A stretch of DNA of 64,000 nucleotides from Vulcanococcus sp. (GCA_019264575.1 JAHUZV010000024.1:310001-374000); one strand, 5' to 3'; counted from the first letter of the stretch, positions 53,252 to 63,244 are shown. Notes: generated from the letters alone by a model not told the origin. Program-made: numbers and translations.

Positions 53252-54067
53252 TTGGGTTTGATCTCTGTTTTCTCTCAGCCGCGTCGCTCACGCTTTGCGC
53301 TGTTGGCGTCTTCGCTGGTGGTGTTGGGTGCAGGCTTCAGTGCCCCAGCCAAAGCCAACACCTCGGCCGAGATGCTGATGGCCGCTCGGCCCGCTGCTGC
53401 GCTTGAGCTTGGCCGCCCCCGCTCTCAGCTCGCCATGCTCAATGTGAGCGATGGCCCTTCAGCGTTGGAGCGTTTCTTTCGCTATGCCCTCACGCCTGAG
53501 CGGCGCGCTCTGCTGAACACCATTCGCTACGCCGAAGGCACCTGGGCCCGCGGTGAAGATGTGGGCTACCGGGTCATGTTCGGCGGTGGACTGATGCCGG
53601 GCCTGGACCGCCATCCCGATCGGGTGATCTCCACGGGGCGCTACGCCAGTGCTGCCGCCGGCGCCTACCAGTTCATGCCCTTCACCTGGGCGATGGCCAG
53701 CCGCAGCCTCAGCCTGCAGGGCTTCGGGCCTGAGGTGCAGGATCAAGCCGCCCTGTTTCTGATTCAGCGCCGCGGGGCCCTGCATCTGGCCGATCGCGGT
53801 GAGTTCACGCCCCACCTGGCCGCGAAGCTGGCTCCTGAATGGGCGTCCTTCCCCACCCTGGCGGGCCACAGCTATTACGGCCAGCCGGTGAAGCGCTATG
53901 TGGCCCTCAAGGCCTTTTACGAAGCGAACCTGTCCGAGCTGCGCGCACTGGCTGGTTCCGCCACTCCGATTGCCGCAGAGCCGGCGTGCGAACCCGTGGA
54001 TTCGCTGCGCTGCCGCCTCGAGAAGCTCGACCGCGTCGGTCCCCGCAGCGTGGCGCAGGGCCGCTGA
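53252..54067 (+). CDS. Secreted GH104-like muramidase
   Basis: 271 residues. A TTG start gives a signal peptide (RFALLASSLVVLGAGFSAPA). The enzyme part shows LLNTIRYAEGTW with a Glu, GYRVMFGGGLM, SAAAGAYQFMPFTWAMA and PEVQDQAALFLIQRRGAL, matching the lysozyme-like fold of GH104 (phage lambda endolysin-like). Peptidoglycan cleavage in the periplasm is likely. No ATG or GTG alternative gives the full signal peptide. Confidence 0.85.
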   Translation: MGLISVFSQPRRSRFALLASSLVVLGAGFSAPAKANTSAEMLMAARPAAALELGRPRSQLAMLNVSDGPSALERFFRYALTPERRALLNTIRYAEGTWARGEDVGYRVMFGGGLMPGLDRHPDRVISTGRYASAAAGAYQFMPFTWAMASRSLSLQGFGPEVQDQAALFLIQRRGALHLADRGEFTPHLAAKLAPEWASFPTLAGHSYYGQPVKRYVALKAFYEANLSELRALAGSATPIAAEPACEPVDSLRCRLEKLDRVGPRSVAQGR

Positions 54068-54076
54068 GGCGGCAGA

Positions 54077-54883
54077 TCAGCTTTCGCTGTCCTTGAGCCG
54101 TTGCTTGCCCACGGTGTTCTGAGCAATCAGGTAGGCCGCCACGATGGCGCCCACAAAGCCCAGTGCGTTGCGCAGGAGCGGCAGCACATCAGGAGTGCGC
54201 GTGATGATCGGGGCGATGCCGAACACCCCGAACAGGATCACCCACAGCGGCGAGAGCAGCAGCACCCAGGCCCACTCCACGGTGTGCTCCGGCTTGCGGG
54301 GGTAAGCGGCGAAACCCACGATCACGCCTCCGATCACCGATGTGGCCAGCGTCAGCAGCCATTGCTCCTGGGGCAGCCCCGGCACCACCTGGCAGCCACC
54401 GATCTCCAGGCAACCCTTCACGGTGTGGAGGGAATCCAGGATCGAGGCGTCCTGGCCGTGATCGCGCACGTAGTACACGTTGCCGAAGCGTGTTTGCAGC
54501 TCCACCCAGTAGGTGCGCGGCATCAACGCAAACAGGGCATCGCCCACGTTGAAGTTCAGCAGGTTGCCGCCGCGTTCATCGGCGATCAGCAGCAGGCTGC
54601 GCTCATCGAGGCCCCAGAAATCCTTCACCGCCAGGCCTGGGGTGCGGTCGTACTGGGTGAGCACCCGCAGCTTCCAGCCGCTCACCGCTTCGAAGTCGTT
54701 GAGCTCGGCTTCCAGGGCCGCGCGCTGGGTGTCGGTGAGGATCTTGGCCAGGTCGATCACCGGGGTGGGGTGATCGGGCAGCAGGTCGGGATTGTCGTAG
54801 GCGAGGGCTGGCCCGGCGCCCAGGCCCAGCAGCAGCACCAGGCTGAGGATCGCTCCGGTGAACCAGCCCATCACTCGAGCCAT
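54077..54883 (-). CDS. psb32: TPM-domain protein, Psb32 type
   Basis: 268 residues from the ATG at 54881-54883 (another ATG four codons in). A signal sequence (AILSLVLLLGLGAGPALAY) precedes the TPM domain (VIDLAKILTDTQRAALEAEL, SLLLIADERGGNLLNFNVGD). Two membrane helices follow at the C-terminus. Psb32 homologues support photosystem II repair at the thylakoid. The longer upstream frame is not coding. Confidence 0.82.
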   Translation of the reverse strand: MARVMGWFTGAILSLVLLLGLGAGPALAYDNPDLLPDHPTPVIDLAKILTDTQRAALEAELNDFEAVSGWKLRVLTQYDRTPGLAVKDFWGLDERSLLLIADERGGNLLNFNVGDALFALMPRTYWVELQTRFGNVYYVRDHGQDASILDSLHTVKGCLEIGGCQVVPGLPQEQWLLTLATSVIGGVIVGFAAYPRKPEHTVEWAWVLLLSPLWVILFGVFGIAPIITRTPDVLPLLRNALGFVGAIVAAYLIAQNTVGKQRLKDSES

Positions 54884-54931
54884 CGCGCCTGCTTCAGTGG
54901 CGAGCATTCTCCCTGAGTCCGTCGCCCGCCC

Positions 54932-56125
54932 GTGAGCTCTGCTGCCGCTCCAGCCCATCCCGCGCCCGCCTGGCTGGCGGAGCGCCTGCGGGCTGCCGGT
55001 GGCGCCGTGCCCTTTCGCACCTATATGCAGTGGGCGTTGCATGACCCCGAGCACGGCGCCTACGGCAGCGGCCGTCTGCAGGTGGGGCCGCGCGGTGATT
55101 TCGCTACATCCCCTTCTCTCGGCCCAGATTTCGCCGCGCTGTTGGCTCCCCAGATCGCCCAGTGGCTGCAGCAGCAACCCGCCGATCAGCCCTTGGCACT
55201 GGTGGAAGCGGGTCCAGGCGAAGGGGATCTGGCCCTGCAGCTGGCTCAGGAGCTGGCGGCCGGCTGGCCCGATGTAGCGGCCCGCACTGCTCTGCTGCTG
55301 ATCGAACCCAACCCCGGTATGGCGGAGCGCCAACGGGTGAAACTCCGTTCCAGCCCCCTGAGCTGCCGCTGGCTGAGCTTCGAGGAGCTCAGCGCAACTC
55401 CGGTGCACGGTGTGCTGCTGGCTCATGAGGTGCTCGATGCCCTGGCGGTGGAGCGGGTGCAGTGGGACGGGGCCCTCTGGCGCCGCCAGCAGGTGGCCCT
55501 CCACGAGGACGATCCAGCCCAGCCCTCGCTGCGGCTCGAGCCCGGCGCAGCGCTTGAGCCCGAAGCGCTCGCCCAACTCGAAGCCCTCGGGCTGTTGGAG
55601 CCTGGCCTCCAGCGCCCTGCCGGGTGGACCACCGAATTGCACCCTGAGCAGGCCCCCTGGCTCGAGTTGGCCGCCTCTGGCCTCAGCTCAGGCGTGTTGC
55701 TGGTGATCGACTACGCCCATGAGGCCTGGCGTTACTACGCCCCCCAGCGCAGCAACGGCACCCTGATGGCCTACCGGCAGCAGCAGGCCAGCACTGATCC
55801 CCTTCAGGATCCAGGCCACTGGGATCTCACGGCTCACCTGTGCCTGGAGAGTCTCGAGCGCGCTGCCGCCAGCGCCGGCTGGGAGTTCATCGGCCAGCGC
55901 CGCCAGGGCGAAGCCCTCTTGGCATTGGGTCTGGCGCAGCGGCTGCATGGGCTGCAGCAGCAGGCCGGCGTCGGCCTGGATGCGCTGCTCGCGCGGCGAG
56001 AAGCGCTGCTGCGGCTCGTGGATCCCCACACCCTCGGCGATTTCCGCTGGGCGGCTTTTCAGCGTTCGGCGATCGGGCACCCCGCCTGCGAGAGCTTGTT
56101 TCTGCAGGATCCGCCCCTCGGCTGA
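54932..56125 (+). CDS. MidA/NDUFAF7-type methyltransferase
   Basis: 397 residues, GTG start. FRTYMQWALHDPEHGAYG begins the family signature, GDFATSPSLGPDFAAL follows, and the SAM site is LVEAGPGEGDLALQ. The mitochondrial member methylates an Arg in complex I; in cyanobacteria the target is not known. Confidence 0.92.
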   Translation: MSSAAAPAHPAPAWLAERLRAAGGAVPFRTYMQWALHDPEHGAYGSGRLQVGPRGDFATSPSLGPDFAALLAPQIAQWLQQQPADQPLALVEAGPGEGDLALQLAQELAAGWPDVAARTALLLIEPNPGMAERQRVKLRSSPLSCRWLSFEELSATPVHGVLLAHEVLDALAVERVQWDGALWRRQQVALHEDDPAQPSLRLEPGAALEPEALAQLEALGLLEPGLQRPAGWTTELHPEQAPWLELAASGLSSGVLLVIDYAHEAWRYYAPQRSNGTLMAYRQQQASTDPLQDPGHWDLTAHLCLESLERAAASAGWEFIGQRRQGEALLALGLAQRLHGLQQQAGVGLDALLARREALLRLVDPHTLGDFRWAAFQRSAIGHPACESLFLQDPPLG

Positions 56126-56130
56126 GTGGC

Positions 56131-57252
56131 TCAGCCGCCGCAACGCGCCAGGGCCGCCAGCACTTGCTCGCTGGTCACATCGCTGCGGATCTCCACCGTG
56201 CCAAGGCTGGTGGGCAGCACGAACCGCACCGTGCCGTCGCGCACCTTCTTGTCGCCTTGCAGGCACTCCAGAACGGCGCTGGGATCCAGGTCCGGCCAGC
56301 GCACGGGTAGCCCGGCGGCTGTGATCACCGCCCGCTGGCGGGCCTGATCAGCCGGGCTCCAGAGCCCCAGCTCCAGAGCCAGCTCACCGGCGGCCACCAT
56401 GCCGATCGCCACGGCTTCACCGTGCAGGTAGGTGCCGTAGCCGCAGAGGGCTTCCACCACATGGCCGAGGGTGTGGCCGTAATTGAGGATCGCCCGCAGG
56501 CCGCCTTCGCGCTCATCGGCCGCCACCACCTTCGCTTTGGCGGCCGCCGAGCGCTCCAACACGCTCTGCAGCAGCTCAGCTGGCAGGCTGGCCATCGAGG
56601 CCAGGCGCTCGCCGGCGGCTTCGAGCTCCGTGAACAGCTCGGGATCGCCGATCACGCCGTACTTGATCACCTCCGCCATGCCGGCGCGGAATTCACGCTC
56701 CGGAAGGGTGGTGAGGGTGTTGGGATCGATCAGCACCAGGCGCGGCTGGTGGAAGGCGCCGATCAGGTTCTTGCCACCGGGATGGTTCACCCCGGTTTTG
56801 CCGCCGATCGAGGCATCCACCATCGCCAGCAGGGTGGTGGGCACCTGTACCACCGCGATCCCCCGCAGCCAGGTGGCGGCGGCGAAACCCGCCATGTCGC
56901 CCACCACACCGCCGCCGAGAGCCACGATCAGTGAGCCGCGCTCCAGCTTGCGCGCAAAGGCAGCGTCGTGAATCTGGGCCACGGTGGCGGGCGTTTTCTG
57001 GTCTTCACCCGCTTCGATCACCAGCAGGCTGGTGTTGAAGCCAGCTGCCTCGAGGCTGCTCAAGGCTGTGGTGCCGTAGTGCTCGTTCACCACGGGGTTG
57101 GTCACCACCAGCACCTTGGTGCCGGCCTTGATGCCCTGGTTGCGGATCTGCTCCCCCAGGTTCTCCAGCGCACCCGTTCCAATCAGCACCGGATAGGGAT
57201 GGCTGCTCAGCTCCACCGGGATGGTGCGGATCGCGGTGGCCGTGGCGCCCAT
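56131..57252 (-). CDS. aroB: 3-dehydroquinate synthase
   Basis: 373 residues. NAD-binding segment [20 protein letters not shown], then [19 protein letters not shown] and the metal His of [11 protein letters not shown]. It makes 3-dehydroquinate from DAHP in the shikimate pathway. Length and motifs are complete. Confidence 0.96.
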   Translation of the reverse strand: MGATATAIRTIPVELSSHPYPVLIGTGALENLGEQIRNQGIKAGTKVLVVTNPVVNEHYGTTALSSLEAAGFNTSLLVIEAGEDQKTPATVAQIHDAAFARKLERGSLIVALGGGVVGDMAGFAAATWLRGIAVVQVPTTLLAMVDASIGGKTGVNHPGGKNLIGAFHQPRLVLIDPNTLTTLPEREFRAGMAEVIKYGVIGDPELFTELEAAGERLASMASLPAELLQSVLERSAAAKAKVVAADEREGGLRAILNYGHTLGHVVEALCGYGTYLHGEAVAIGMVAAGELALELGLWSPADQARQRAVITAAGLPVRWPDLDPSAVLECLQGDKKVRDGTVRFVLPTSLGTVEIRSDVTSEQVLAALARCGG

Positions 57253-57296
57253 GGGAACAACCGTGCTGTCGCCCGAGGCTATCGGTCACCACCGGC

Positions 57297-59141
57297 TCAG
57301 GCGTTTGCTGTTGCCAGCACCTCCAACAGCGCTGCGCCGTAGCGCTTCAGCTTCGCGCTGCCCACGCCGCTGATGCCGCTCAGCTCGGCCTGGTTGCTGG
57401 GCCGGGTCGCCGCCAGCTCCATCAGGGTGCGGTCGTGGAACACCACATAGGGCGGAACGCCCTGCTCGCGGGCCTGCTCGCGTCGCCACGCTTTCAGCGC
57501 CACCAGCAGTGGATCGTCGTCTTGCACCGCCGCTGCTGCACCGGCGCTTGAGACCGCCCCACGCCGCCGTTGTTCTTTTGCAGGCGGCGGCAGCACCAGG
57601 GCCAGCTCCTGCTCGCCCCTGAGCAAGGGCTGCACCAGCTCCGGCGCTCCGAAACACAGCCCCCCTTTCGCATCCGCCGGCGAGACCAGCGCCCCAAGGC
57701 TCACCAGCTGGCGTAGCAGCGCCCGCCATTGGCCGCGATCAAGCTCCTTGCCGATCCCGTACACGCTCAGCTGGTCGTGGCCAAGGCTGCGGATCTTCTC
57801 GGTGTTGCCGCCGAGCAGTACATCCACCACATGCGCGGCGCCGAAGCGTTGGCCCGTGCGATACACCGCCGAGAGGGCTTTTTGCGCGGCCACCCGGCAG
57901 TCGCTGCGCTGTTGCGGTTCGAGGCAGCCATCGCAGTTGTTGCAGGGTTCGGCCAGGGCCTCGCCGAAGTGGCGCAGCAGCACTTGGCGCCGGCAGCCGC
58001 TGGCTTCGCTGTAGGCGATCAGGGCCTCGAGCTTGCCGTGCTCGATGCGCTTTTGTTCCTCACTGGCAGCCGAGTCGTCGATGAAGCGGCGCAGCTGCGG
58101 AATATCGCCTGCGCCATGGGCCATCCAGGCCACGGCCGGCAGGCCATCGCGGCCGGCTCGGCCTGTTTCCTGGTAGTAGGCCTCCAGGCTTTTGGGTAAA
58201 TCCACGTGGGCCACAAAGCGCACGTCGGGTTTGTCGATCCCCATGCCGAAGGCGATCGTGGCCACCACCACCACGCCGCTGCCCAGGCGGAAGCGCTGCA
58301 GCGCCTGGCGGCGAGTTTCCGCCTCCAGTCCTGCGTGATAGGCAATCGCGTCGTAACCCGCCGCCTTCAGCTCGGCCGCGACGCGATCCACGCGGCTGCG
58401 GGAGCGGGCGTACACGATCCCAGATTCGCCGCGGTGGTCCCCCAGGAACTGCAGCAGTTGACTGTTGCCGCTCTGTTTGTGGCGCAGCAGATAGCGGATG
58501 TTGGGCCGATCAAAGCTGGCGAGAAACACTTCCCCATCCAGCAGCTGCAGCCGTTCGCGGATATCGGCCTGGGTGCGCGGGTCGGCGGTGGCGGTGAGAG
58601 CCAGCCGCGGCACCTGCGCAAACCGCGCGGCCAGCTGATCGAGCTGGCGGTACTCAGGGCGGAAATCGTGCCCCCATTGCGACACGCAATGGGCTTCATC
58701 AATGGCGAAAAGCGCCAGCGGGCTGCTGCCTAGCCGCTCCAGCAGATCACCATTGAGCAGCCGCTCCGGCGACACGTAGAGCAGATCGAGCTGACCAGCA
58801 TTGAGCTGCCGCCACACGCGCTGGCTCTCCTCGCTCTCGAGCCCGGAGTGCAAGGCCGCCGCGGCGACGCCGAGTTGTTGCAGGGCCTCCACCTGGTCCT
58901 GCATCAGGGCGATCAGCGGCGAGATCACCACCGCTAGCCCCGGCCGGCACAGCGCCGGCACCTGGTAGCAAAGCGATTTGCCGCCGCCGGTGGGCATCAG
59001 CACCAGCCCGGAGCCGCCGGCGATCACATGCCGCACGATCGCCTCTTGGGGGCCGCGGAAGCTGGCGTAGCCAAACACCCGTTGCAGCACCTCCAGCGGA
59101 TCGCTGTTCGCGCTGCTCAGCGCGGCTGGGCTGCTCAACAT
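57297..59141 (-). CDS. recQ: ATP-dependent DNA helicase RecQ
   Basis: 614 residues from the ATG at 59139-59141. Walker A MPTGGGKSLCYQVPAL, DEAHCVSQWGHDFRPEY, QETGRAGRDGLP, the zinc cluster EPCNNCDGC and a C-terminal HRDC domain (PPYVVFHDRTLMELAA). It unwinds DNA 3' to 5' in recombination and repair. A much longer upstream frame over the divergent permease gene is a shadow. Confidence 0.95.
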   Translation of the reverse strand: MLSSPAALSSANSDPLEVLQRVFGYASFRGPQEAIVRHVIAGGSGLVLMPTGGGKSLCYQVPALCRPGLAVVISPLIALMQDQVEALQQLGVAAAALHSGLESEESQRVWRQLNAGQLDLLYVSPERLLNGDLLERLGSSPLALFAIDEAHCVSQWGHDFRPEYRQLDQLAARFAQVPRLALTATADPRTQADIRERLQLLDGEVFLASFDRPNIRYLLRHKQSGNSQLLQFLGDHRGESGIVYARSRSRVDRVAAELKAAGYDAIAYHAGLEAETRRQALQRFRLGSGVVVVATIAFGMGIDKPDVRFVAHVDLPKSLEAYYQETGRAGRDGLPAVAWMAHGAGDIPQLRRFIDDSAASEEQKRIEHGKLEALIAYSEASGCRRQVLLRHFGEALAEPCNNCDGCLEPQQRSDCRVAAQKALSAVYRTGQRFGAAHVVDVLLGGNTEKIRSLGHDQLSVYGIGKELDRGQWRALLRQLVSLGALVSPADAKGGLCFGAPELVQPLLRGEQELALVLPPPAKEQRRRGAVSSAGAAAAVQDDDPLLVALKAWRREQAREQGVPPYVVFHDRTLMELAATRPSNQAELSGISGVGSAKLKRYGAALLEVLATANA

Positions 59142-59198
59142 CGCGCGACTGGCAGGTCGGAATGGATCTCCCACAATGGCGCGATCACGGCTGGCTGC

Positions 59199-60095
59199 AT
59201 GTCTGAGCCTTCCCCCCGCACCGGGGCTGCATCCGCAACCGCTTGGGGCTTCCTGGCGCCGGGGCTGGCGTTGATCAGCCTGTCGGTGCTGATCCCTGCC
59301 GCCATGGCTCTGGTGATGAGCTTCACCCAGAGCGGTTTGGATGTGAGCGAGCCGCTGCGCTTCGTGGGGCTGGCCAACATCCGCCGCCTGCTCAGCGACC
59401 CGATGTTCTTCAAGGTGCTCGGCACCACGCTGCTTTACCTGGTGGGGGTGGTGCCGCCCGTGGTGCTGGGTTCGCTGGCGCTGGCGGTGCTGGTGAATCG
59501 CCAGCTGCCGGGGATCCACTGGTTCCGGGCCGCGTTCTACACACCGGTGCTCGTGTCGATCGTGGTGGCGGCGATCGCCTTCCGCTGGCTCTACGCCGAG
59601 ACAGGCCTGATTAACGGCTGGCTGAGCGCGCTCTTCCCAGGTGGTTTCCAACCCATCGGCTTTCTCACCAACCCACTGCTGGCCTTGCCCTCGGTGATGG
59701 TGGTGACCCTGTGGAAGGGCCTGGGCTACTACATGGTGATCTTTCTGGCGGGCCTGCAGGGCATCAGCGCCGATCTCTATGAGGCTGCTGAGCTCGACGG
59801 CAGCGAGGGTTGGCGCAAGCACCTCGACATCACCCTGCCGCTCTTGCGCCCCTACGTGACCTTGGTGGCGGTGATCTCGGCCATTGCCGCCACCAAGGTG
59901 TTCGAGGAGGTGTATCTGATGACCCAGGGCGGCCCGGCCGATGCCACCAAAACCCTTGTCTATTACGTGTACGACCAGGCCTTCGCCGAACTGGAGATCA
60001 GCTACGCCTGCACGGTGGGCCTGGCGCTGTTTGTGATCGTGCTGCTGCTCAGCTTGGTGCGCTTCGCCTTCGCTGGCGATAAAGGTTTCAGCTAA
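59199..60095 (+). CDS. Sugar-type ABC transporter permease
   Basis: 298 residues from the ATG at 59199. Six hydrophobic helices and the EAA loop YEAAELDGSEGWRKHLDITL place it in the MalF-like group. The partner permease, binding protein and ATPase are not adjacent. In cyanobacteria such permeases carry glucosylglycerol, sucrose or trehalose; the substrate is unknown here. Confidence 0.9.
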   Translation: MSEPSPRTGAASATAWGFLAPGLALISLSVLIPAAMALVMSFTQSGLDVSEPLRFVGLANIRRLLSDPMFFKVLGTTLLYLVGVVPPVVLGSLALAVLVNRQLPGIHWFRAAFYTPVLVSIVVAAIAFRWLYAETGLINGWLSALFPGGFQPIGFLTNPLLALPSVMVVTLWKGLGYYMVIFLAGLQGISADLYEAAELDGSEGWRKHLDITLPLLRPYVTLVAVISAIAATKVFEEVYLMTQGGPADATKTLVYYVYDQAFAELEISYACTVGLALFVIVLLLSLVRFAFAGDKGFS

Positions 60096-60156
60096 ACCCC
60101 GCAGCCACGGCTTCAGCCTCGCGGATGCGACATTGATCCATTGACCACGCGCATTG

Positions 60157-61419
60157 ATGGGCCCAGCCACCTCGATCGGAATCGTGGGTGGCGGCCAGCT
60201 GGCCTGGATGCTGGCGGAGGCCGCCCGGCGCCGCGGCGTTGAGCTGCACGTGCAGACCCCCGGCGCTCAGGATCCGGCTGTTGCCCTGGCCACCAGCGTG
60301 GTGCTGGCCGAGGTGCGCGATGCATCTGCCACCCGCGAACTGGCGAAACGCTGCAGCGCCATCAGCTTTGAAAACGAGTGGGTGGATCTGGAGGGTCTGA
60401 AGGTCCTGGCGGCCGATGGTGTGTCGTTCTTGCCTGATCTAGAGGCGCTGCGGCCGTTGGTGTGCAAGCGCAGCCAGCGCGAGTTGCTGAACCGCTTCAA
60501 TCTGCCCTCCCCGGCCTGGTTCCCGCTCGATCGCGTGCAGGAGGTTCCTGAGGAGATCGCGACTGGTGAAGATTCTGCTGCCTCTTCAGCTCCCAAGGCG
60601 GCCGAGGCTCATCCCCAGCTGCCCCAGGGGTTTGCCTACCCACTGATGGGCAAAGCGGCCAGCGGCGGCTACGACGGCAAAGGCACGGCTGTGCTCCGCA
60701 ACGACGCCGATCTGGAGGCCCTGCTGGAGCTGGTGGAGGCCAGCAACTGGATCGTTGAGGAGTTCGTGGCCTTTGATCTGGAGCTGGCGGTGGTGGCCGC
60801 CCGCGATCAGATGGGCGATGTGGTGTGTCTGCCTGTGGTGCAGACCCACCAGCATCAGCAGGTGTGCGACTGGGTGCTGGCACCGTATGAGGCCAGCCAC
60901 GCCCTGCAGCAGGCCGTACGCAACATGGCCGCCTCGCTGCTCACCGCGCTCAATTACGTGGGGGTGCTTTCGATTGAGTTTTTCTATGGGCCGCGCGGCC
61001 TGATGATCAACGAGTTGGCGCCCCGCACCCACAACTCCGGCCACTACTCAATCGAGGCTTGTGATCTGAGCCAGTTCGACCTTCAGCTCCTGACTGTTTC
61101 TGGGCAGCAGGTGCGGGAACCAGCCCTGCAGGCCGCCGGTGCCCTGATGGTGAACCTGTTGGGCTTTGAGCAGCGCAGCGCCGAGGATCCCGGGGCGGCT
61201 TATGTGGGCCAGCGGCAGGCGCTCGCGGCTCTGCCCGATGCCCACTTGCATTGGTACGGCAAGGCCGGCGCCTCGGTGGGCCGCAAGCTGGGCCACGTCA
61301 CCCTGCTGTTGCAGCAGCAGGACCCCGCGGCGCGGCGGCAGGAAGCGATGCAGCGCCTCGAGCAGGTGCGGCAGATCTGGCCTCTGCCACCCGGGTCTGA
61401 GACGGAGCAGTCGTCCTAG
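60157..61419 (+). CDS. purK: N5-carboxyaminoimidazole ribonucleotide synthase
   Basis: 420 residues from the ATG at 60157. IGIVGGGQLAWMLAEAARRR begins the biotin-carboxylase-like domain; KAASGGYDGKGTAVL and FYGPRGLMINELAPRTHNSG are ATP-grasp segments. It converts AIR with ATP and bicarbonate in purine synthesis. The 6S-like RNA follows directly, the arrangement known for ssaA in Synechococcus. Confidence 0.95.
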   Translation: MGPATSIGIVGGGQLAWMLAEAARRRGVELHVQTPGAQDPAVALATSVVLAEVRDASATRELAKRCSAISFENEWVDLEGLKVLAADGVSFLPDLEALRPLVCKRSQRELLNRFNLPSPAWFPLDRVQEVPEEIATGEDSAASSAPKAAEAHPQLPQGFAYPLMGKAASGGYDGKGTAVLRNDADLEALLELVEASNWIVEEFVAFDLELAVVAARDQMGDVVCLPVVQTHQHQQVCDWVLAPYEASHALQQAVRNMAASLLTALNYVGVLSIEFFYGPRGLMINELAPRTHNSGHYSIEACDLSQFDLQLLTVSGQQVREPALQAAGALMVNLLGFEQRSAEDPGAAYVGQRQALAALPDAHLHWYGKAGASVGRKLGHVTLLLQQQDPAARRQEAMQRLEQVRQIWPLPPGSETEQSS

Positions 61420-61424
61420 GATTT

Positions 61425-61612
61425 GCAGGGACTGCTGTGTTGGTGACTGCCTTCTACAGTTTTCTGATCTGACTCCCTTTTCGACTTGGGGCGTCTGTCG
61501 CGACAGTGCCGTAGACCGGCCTCGTAGCCGGAAACGAATCTTCGCTTTGACTCCCCTTCTGGTTTATCCAGGTCGGAATCTGGGGCAGAACGGCACAGCG
61601 GTTCACCCTCTT
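61425..61612 (+). ncRNA. ssrS: 6S RNA (6Sa-like)
   Basis: The stretch after purK folds as one long hairpin. CTGCTGTG (about 61432) pairs with CACAGCGG (about 61595), CTGCC with GGCAG further in, and AGGG with CCCT at the base. Short inner hairpins CTGTC/GACAG and CCGGC/GCCGG occupy the centre. In cyanobacteria the 6S gene follows purK. It binds RNA polymerase; ends are approximate. Confidence 0.7.
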
Positions 61613-61658
61613 TCAAGTAGCAAGCTGATGCTCTGAAGTCAGGCCAGGGGGCCGGGTT

Positions 61659-62018
61659 TCAGACGCCGAAAAGGCTGTTGTAAAGCTGCTCGTTGGTCAC
61701 CGTGAGAGTGGCGAGCTTGTTGATGCCATTACCCCACACATCCACCACGTCTGGTGAAGCGTCGCTGGCGCCTATGAGGGTGGGGTTGGTGCCCCAAAAG
61801 CCATCGTCGAGGGATCGCAGCAGCTTTAGTTGCTCCACCCGGCCGCTGGCAATGCGGGTGTCGGGTCTGCCGGCTGCATCACTGCTGAACATCCGCATTC
61901 GCCGCCCTTTCACTTCAAACCAGCCGGTGATCTCATCGGTTTCGCCTTCCGACCACTCCAGCCAGCGTTTGCTGCTGCCTTCGCGTTCCCAATCGCCGCT
62001 GATCGCGTACTGCTGCAT
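61659..62018 (-). CDS. Hypothetical protein
   Basis: 119 residues. Acidic and basic residues alternate in the first half (SGDWEREGSSKRWLEWSEGE, EITGWFEVKGRRMRMFSSD), then LDDGFWGTNPTLIG. No family recognised. It may be an outer or soluble beta-rich domain. Confidence 0.6.
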   Translation of the reverse strand: MQQYAISGDWEREGSSKRWLEWSEGETDEITGWFEVKGRRMRMFSSDAAGRPDTRIASGRVEQLKLLRSLDDGFWGTNPTLIGASDASPDVVDVWGNGINKLATLTVTNEQLYNSLFGV

Positions 62019-62092
62019 CGCCTGAACCCTTGTCCTTGAACCGTAGTGGCGGCGAAAGGCTGTGCCAACCTGCCGGCAACAGCTGGTGATGG

Positions 62093-62902
62093 ATGGATCG
62101 TTCGCTGCTGGTGAGGCCCCGCTGGATGCGCGGCGCGCTGCGCAGGGTGGGCTATCCCTATTACTGGCTCACTGCTCCGCTGCGACCACTGCCTTCGGCG
62201 CTGATCATCGGCACGATGAAGGGGGGCACCAGCACGCTGAATGCCTGGCTGCGCCATCACCCGCAGGTGATGTTTTCAGCGATCAAAGAGGTGCATTACT
62301 TCAACGATCACTACGACCGCGGTGAGCGCTGGTATCGCACCTATTTCCCCCTTTGGGAACAGTGGATCGGCGGCTGTTGTGCCCTCGAAGCCACCCCCGC
62401 GTACCTCTACCGGGCGCCGCTGGTAATGCCGCGCATGCATGCCCTGGTACCTGAGGCACGGTTGATTGTGCTCTTGCGCAATCCTGTGGCCCGAGCCATT
62501 TCCCACTACGGGCACCAGGTGCAGCGTGGTGTGGAGACTCGCTCCGCATCCGAGGCTCTGATGAGCCCTGATCCGCCCGCCAAGGGCAAGCCCAATCACT
62601 ACAAACGCCGGGGCCTTTACGCGGATCAGATCAAGCAGGTGTTGAGCCTGTACCCCCGCGAGCAGCTGCTTGTCCTGCGCAGTGAAGATTTTTTCGCCCA
62701 GCCAGCGGAGGCCTACGCCCAGGTGCAGGAGTTTCTTGGCCTGTCACCCGAGCCATTGCCGTCGCTGTCACCAGTGGTGAACGTGGGGCGAGCCAAGGCG
62801 TCCATCCCAACTGAGGTGCGCGAGCACCTGGGGGAGTTCTACCGAGAGCCGAATCGGCAGCTCAGCGAACTCTTGCCGAACTTCCCGATCTGGAGCGAGT
62901 AG
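62093..62902 (+). CDS. PAPS-dependent sulfotransferase
   Basis: 269 residues. The 5' PAPS-binding loop is IIGTMKGGTSTLNAWL and the 3' site is VLLRNPVARAISHYGHQ, the heparan-type pattern. The C-terminal part has EDFFAQPAEAYAQV. It transfers sulfate, probably to a sugar or glycolipid; the acceptor is unknown. Confidence 0.9.
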   Translation: MDRSLLVRPRWMRGALRRVGYPYYWLTAPLRPLPSALIIGTMKGGTSTLNAWLRHHPQVMFSAIKEVHYFNDHYDRGERWYRTYFPLWEQWIGGCCALEATPAYLYRAPLVMPRMHALVPEARLIVLLRNPVARAISHYGHQVQRGVETRSASEALMSPDPPAKGKPNHYKRRGLYADQIKQVLSLYPREQLLVLRSEDFFAQPAEAYAQVQEFLGLSPEPLPSLSPVVNVGRAKASIPTEVREHLGEFYREPNRQLSELLPNFPIWSE

Positions 62903-62921
62903 CCCTGAACCACGCCAGGGC

Positions 62922-63200
62922 TCAGCGGCTGAGGGCTTGGACGATCCGATCCTCGAGGGCTTCGGCGTTCAGACCCGTCACCACGAACACCTCCTGGGCG
63001 CTTGAGCCGCGGCGGGCCACCAACTTCCAGCCGCCTGTGATTGGGGTGGACACCCTCAGCCGCAGCTCCGGCGAACGGCCTCTCACCCTGGCGATCACTG
63101 CTGGTGTGATCGTGTCGATGGCTGGATCCTGCACCAGCCGCTTCAGCAGTGGGATCAGCCCCTCCAGGTAGGTGCTGTGGGTGATCACCAGCCGGCCCAT
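62922..63200 (-). CDS. DUF2103 family protein
   Basis: 92 residues. ITHSTYLEGLIPLLKRL, ARVRGRSPELRLRVS and GGWKLVARRGSSAQEVFVVT are the pattern of DUF2103, common in cyanobacteria. Function unknown. Confidence 0.85.
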   Translation of the reverse strand: MGRLVITHSTYLEGLIPLLKRLVQDPAIDTITPAVIARVRGRSPELRLRVSTPITGGWKLVARRGSSAQEVFVVTGLNAEALEDRIVQALSR

Positions 63201-63244
63201 CGCTGCCGCATGTGGTCGTCAACCCTAAGGATTCCTGCTAAACC

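Noticed and set aside
54077..55642. 521-residue frame containing Psb32
   Set aside because: The first half is antisense to the MidA-type methyltransferase; the signal peptide begins at 54883.
57297..60170. 957-residue reading frame containing RecQ
   Set aside because: The upstream 340 codons are antisense to the ABC permease gene; RecQ starts at 59141.
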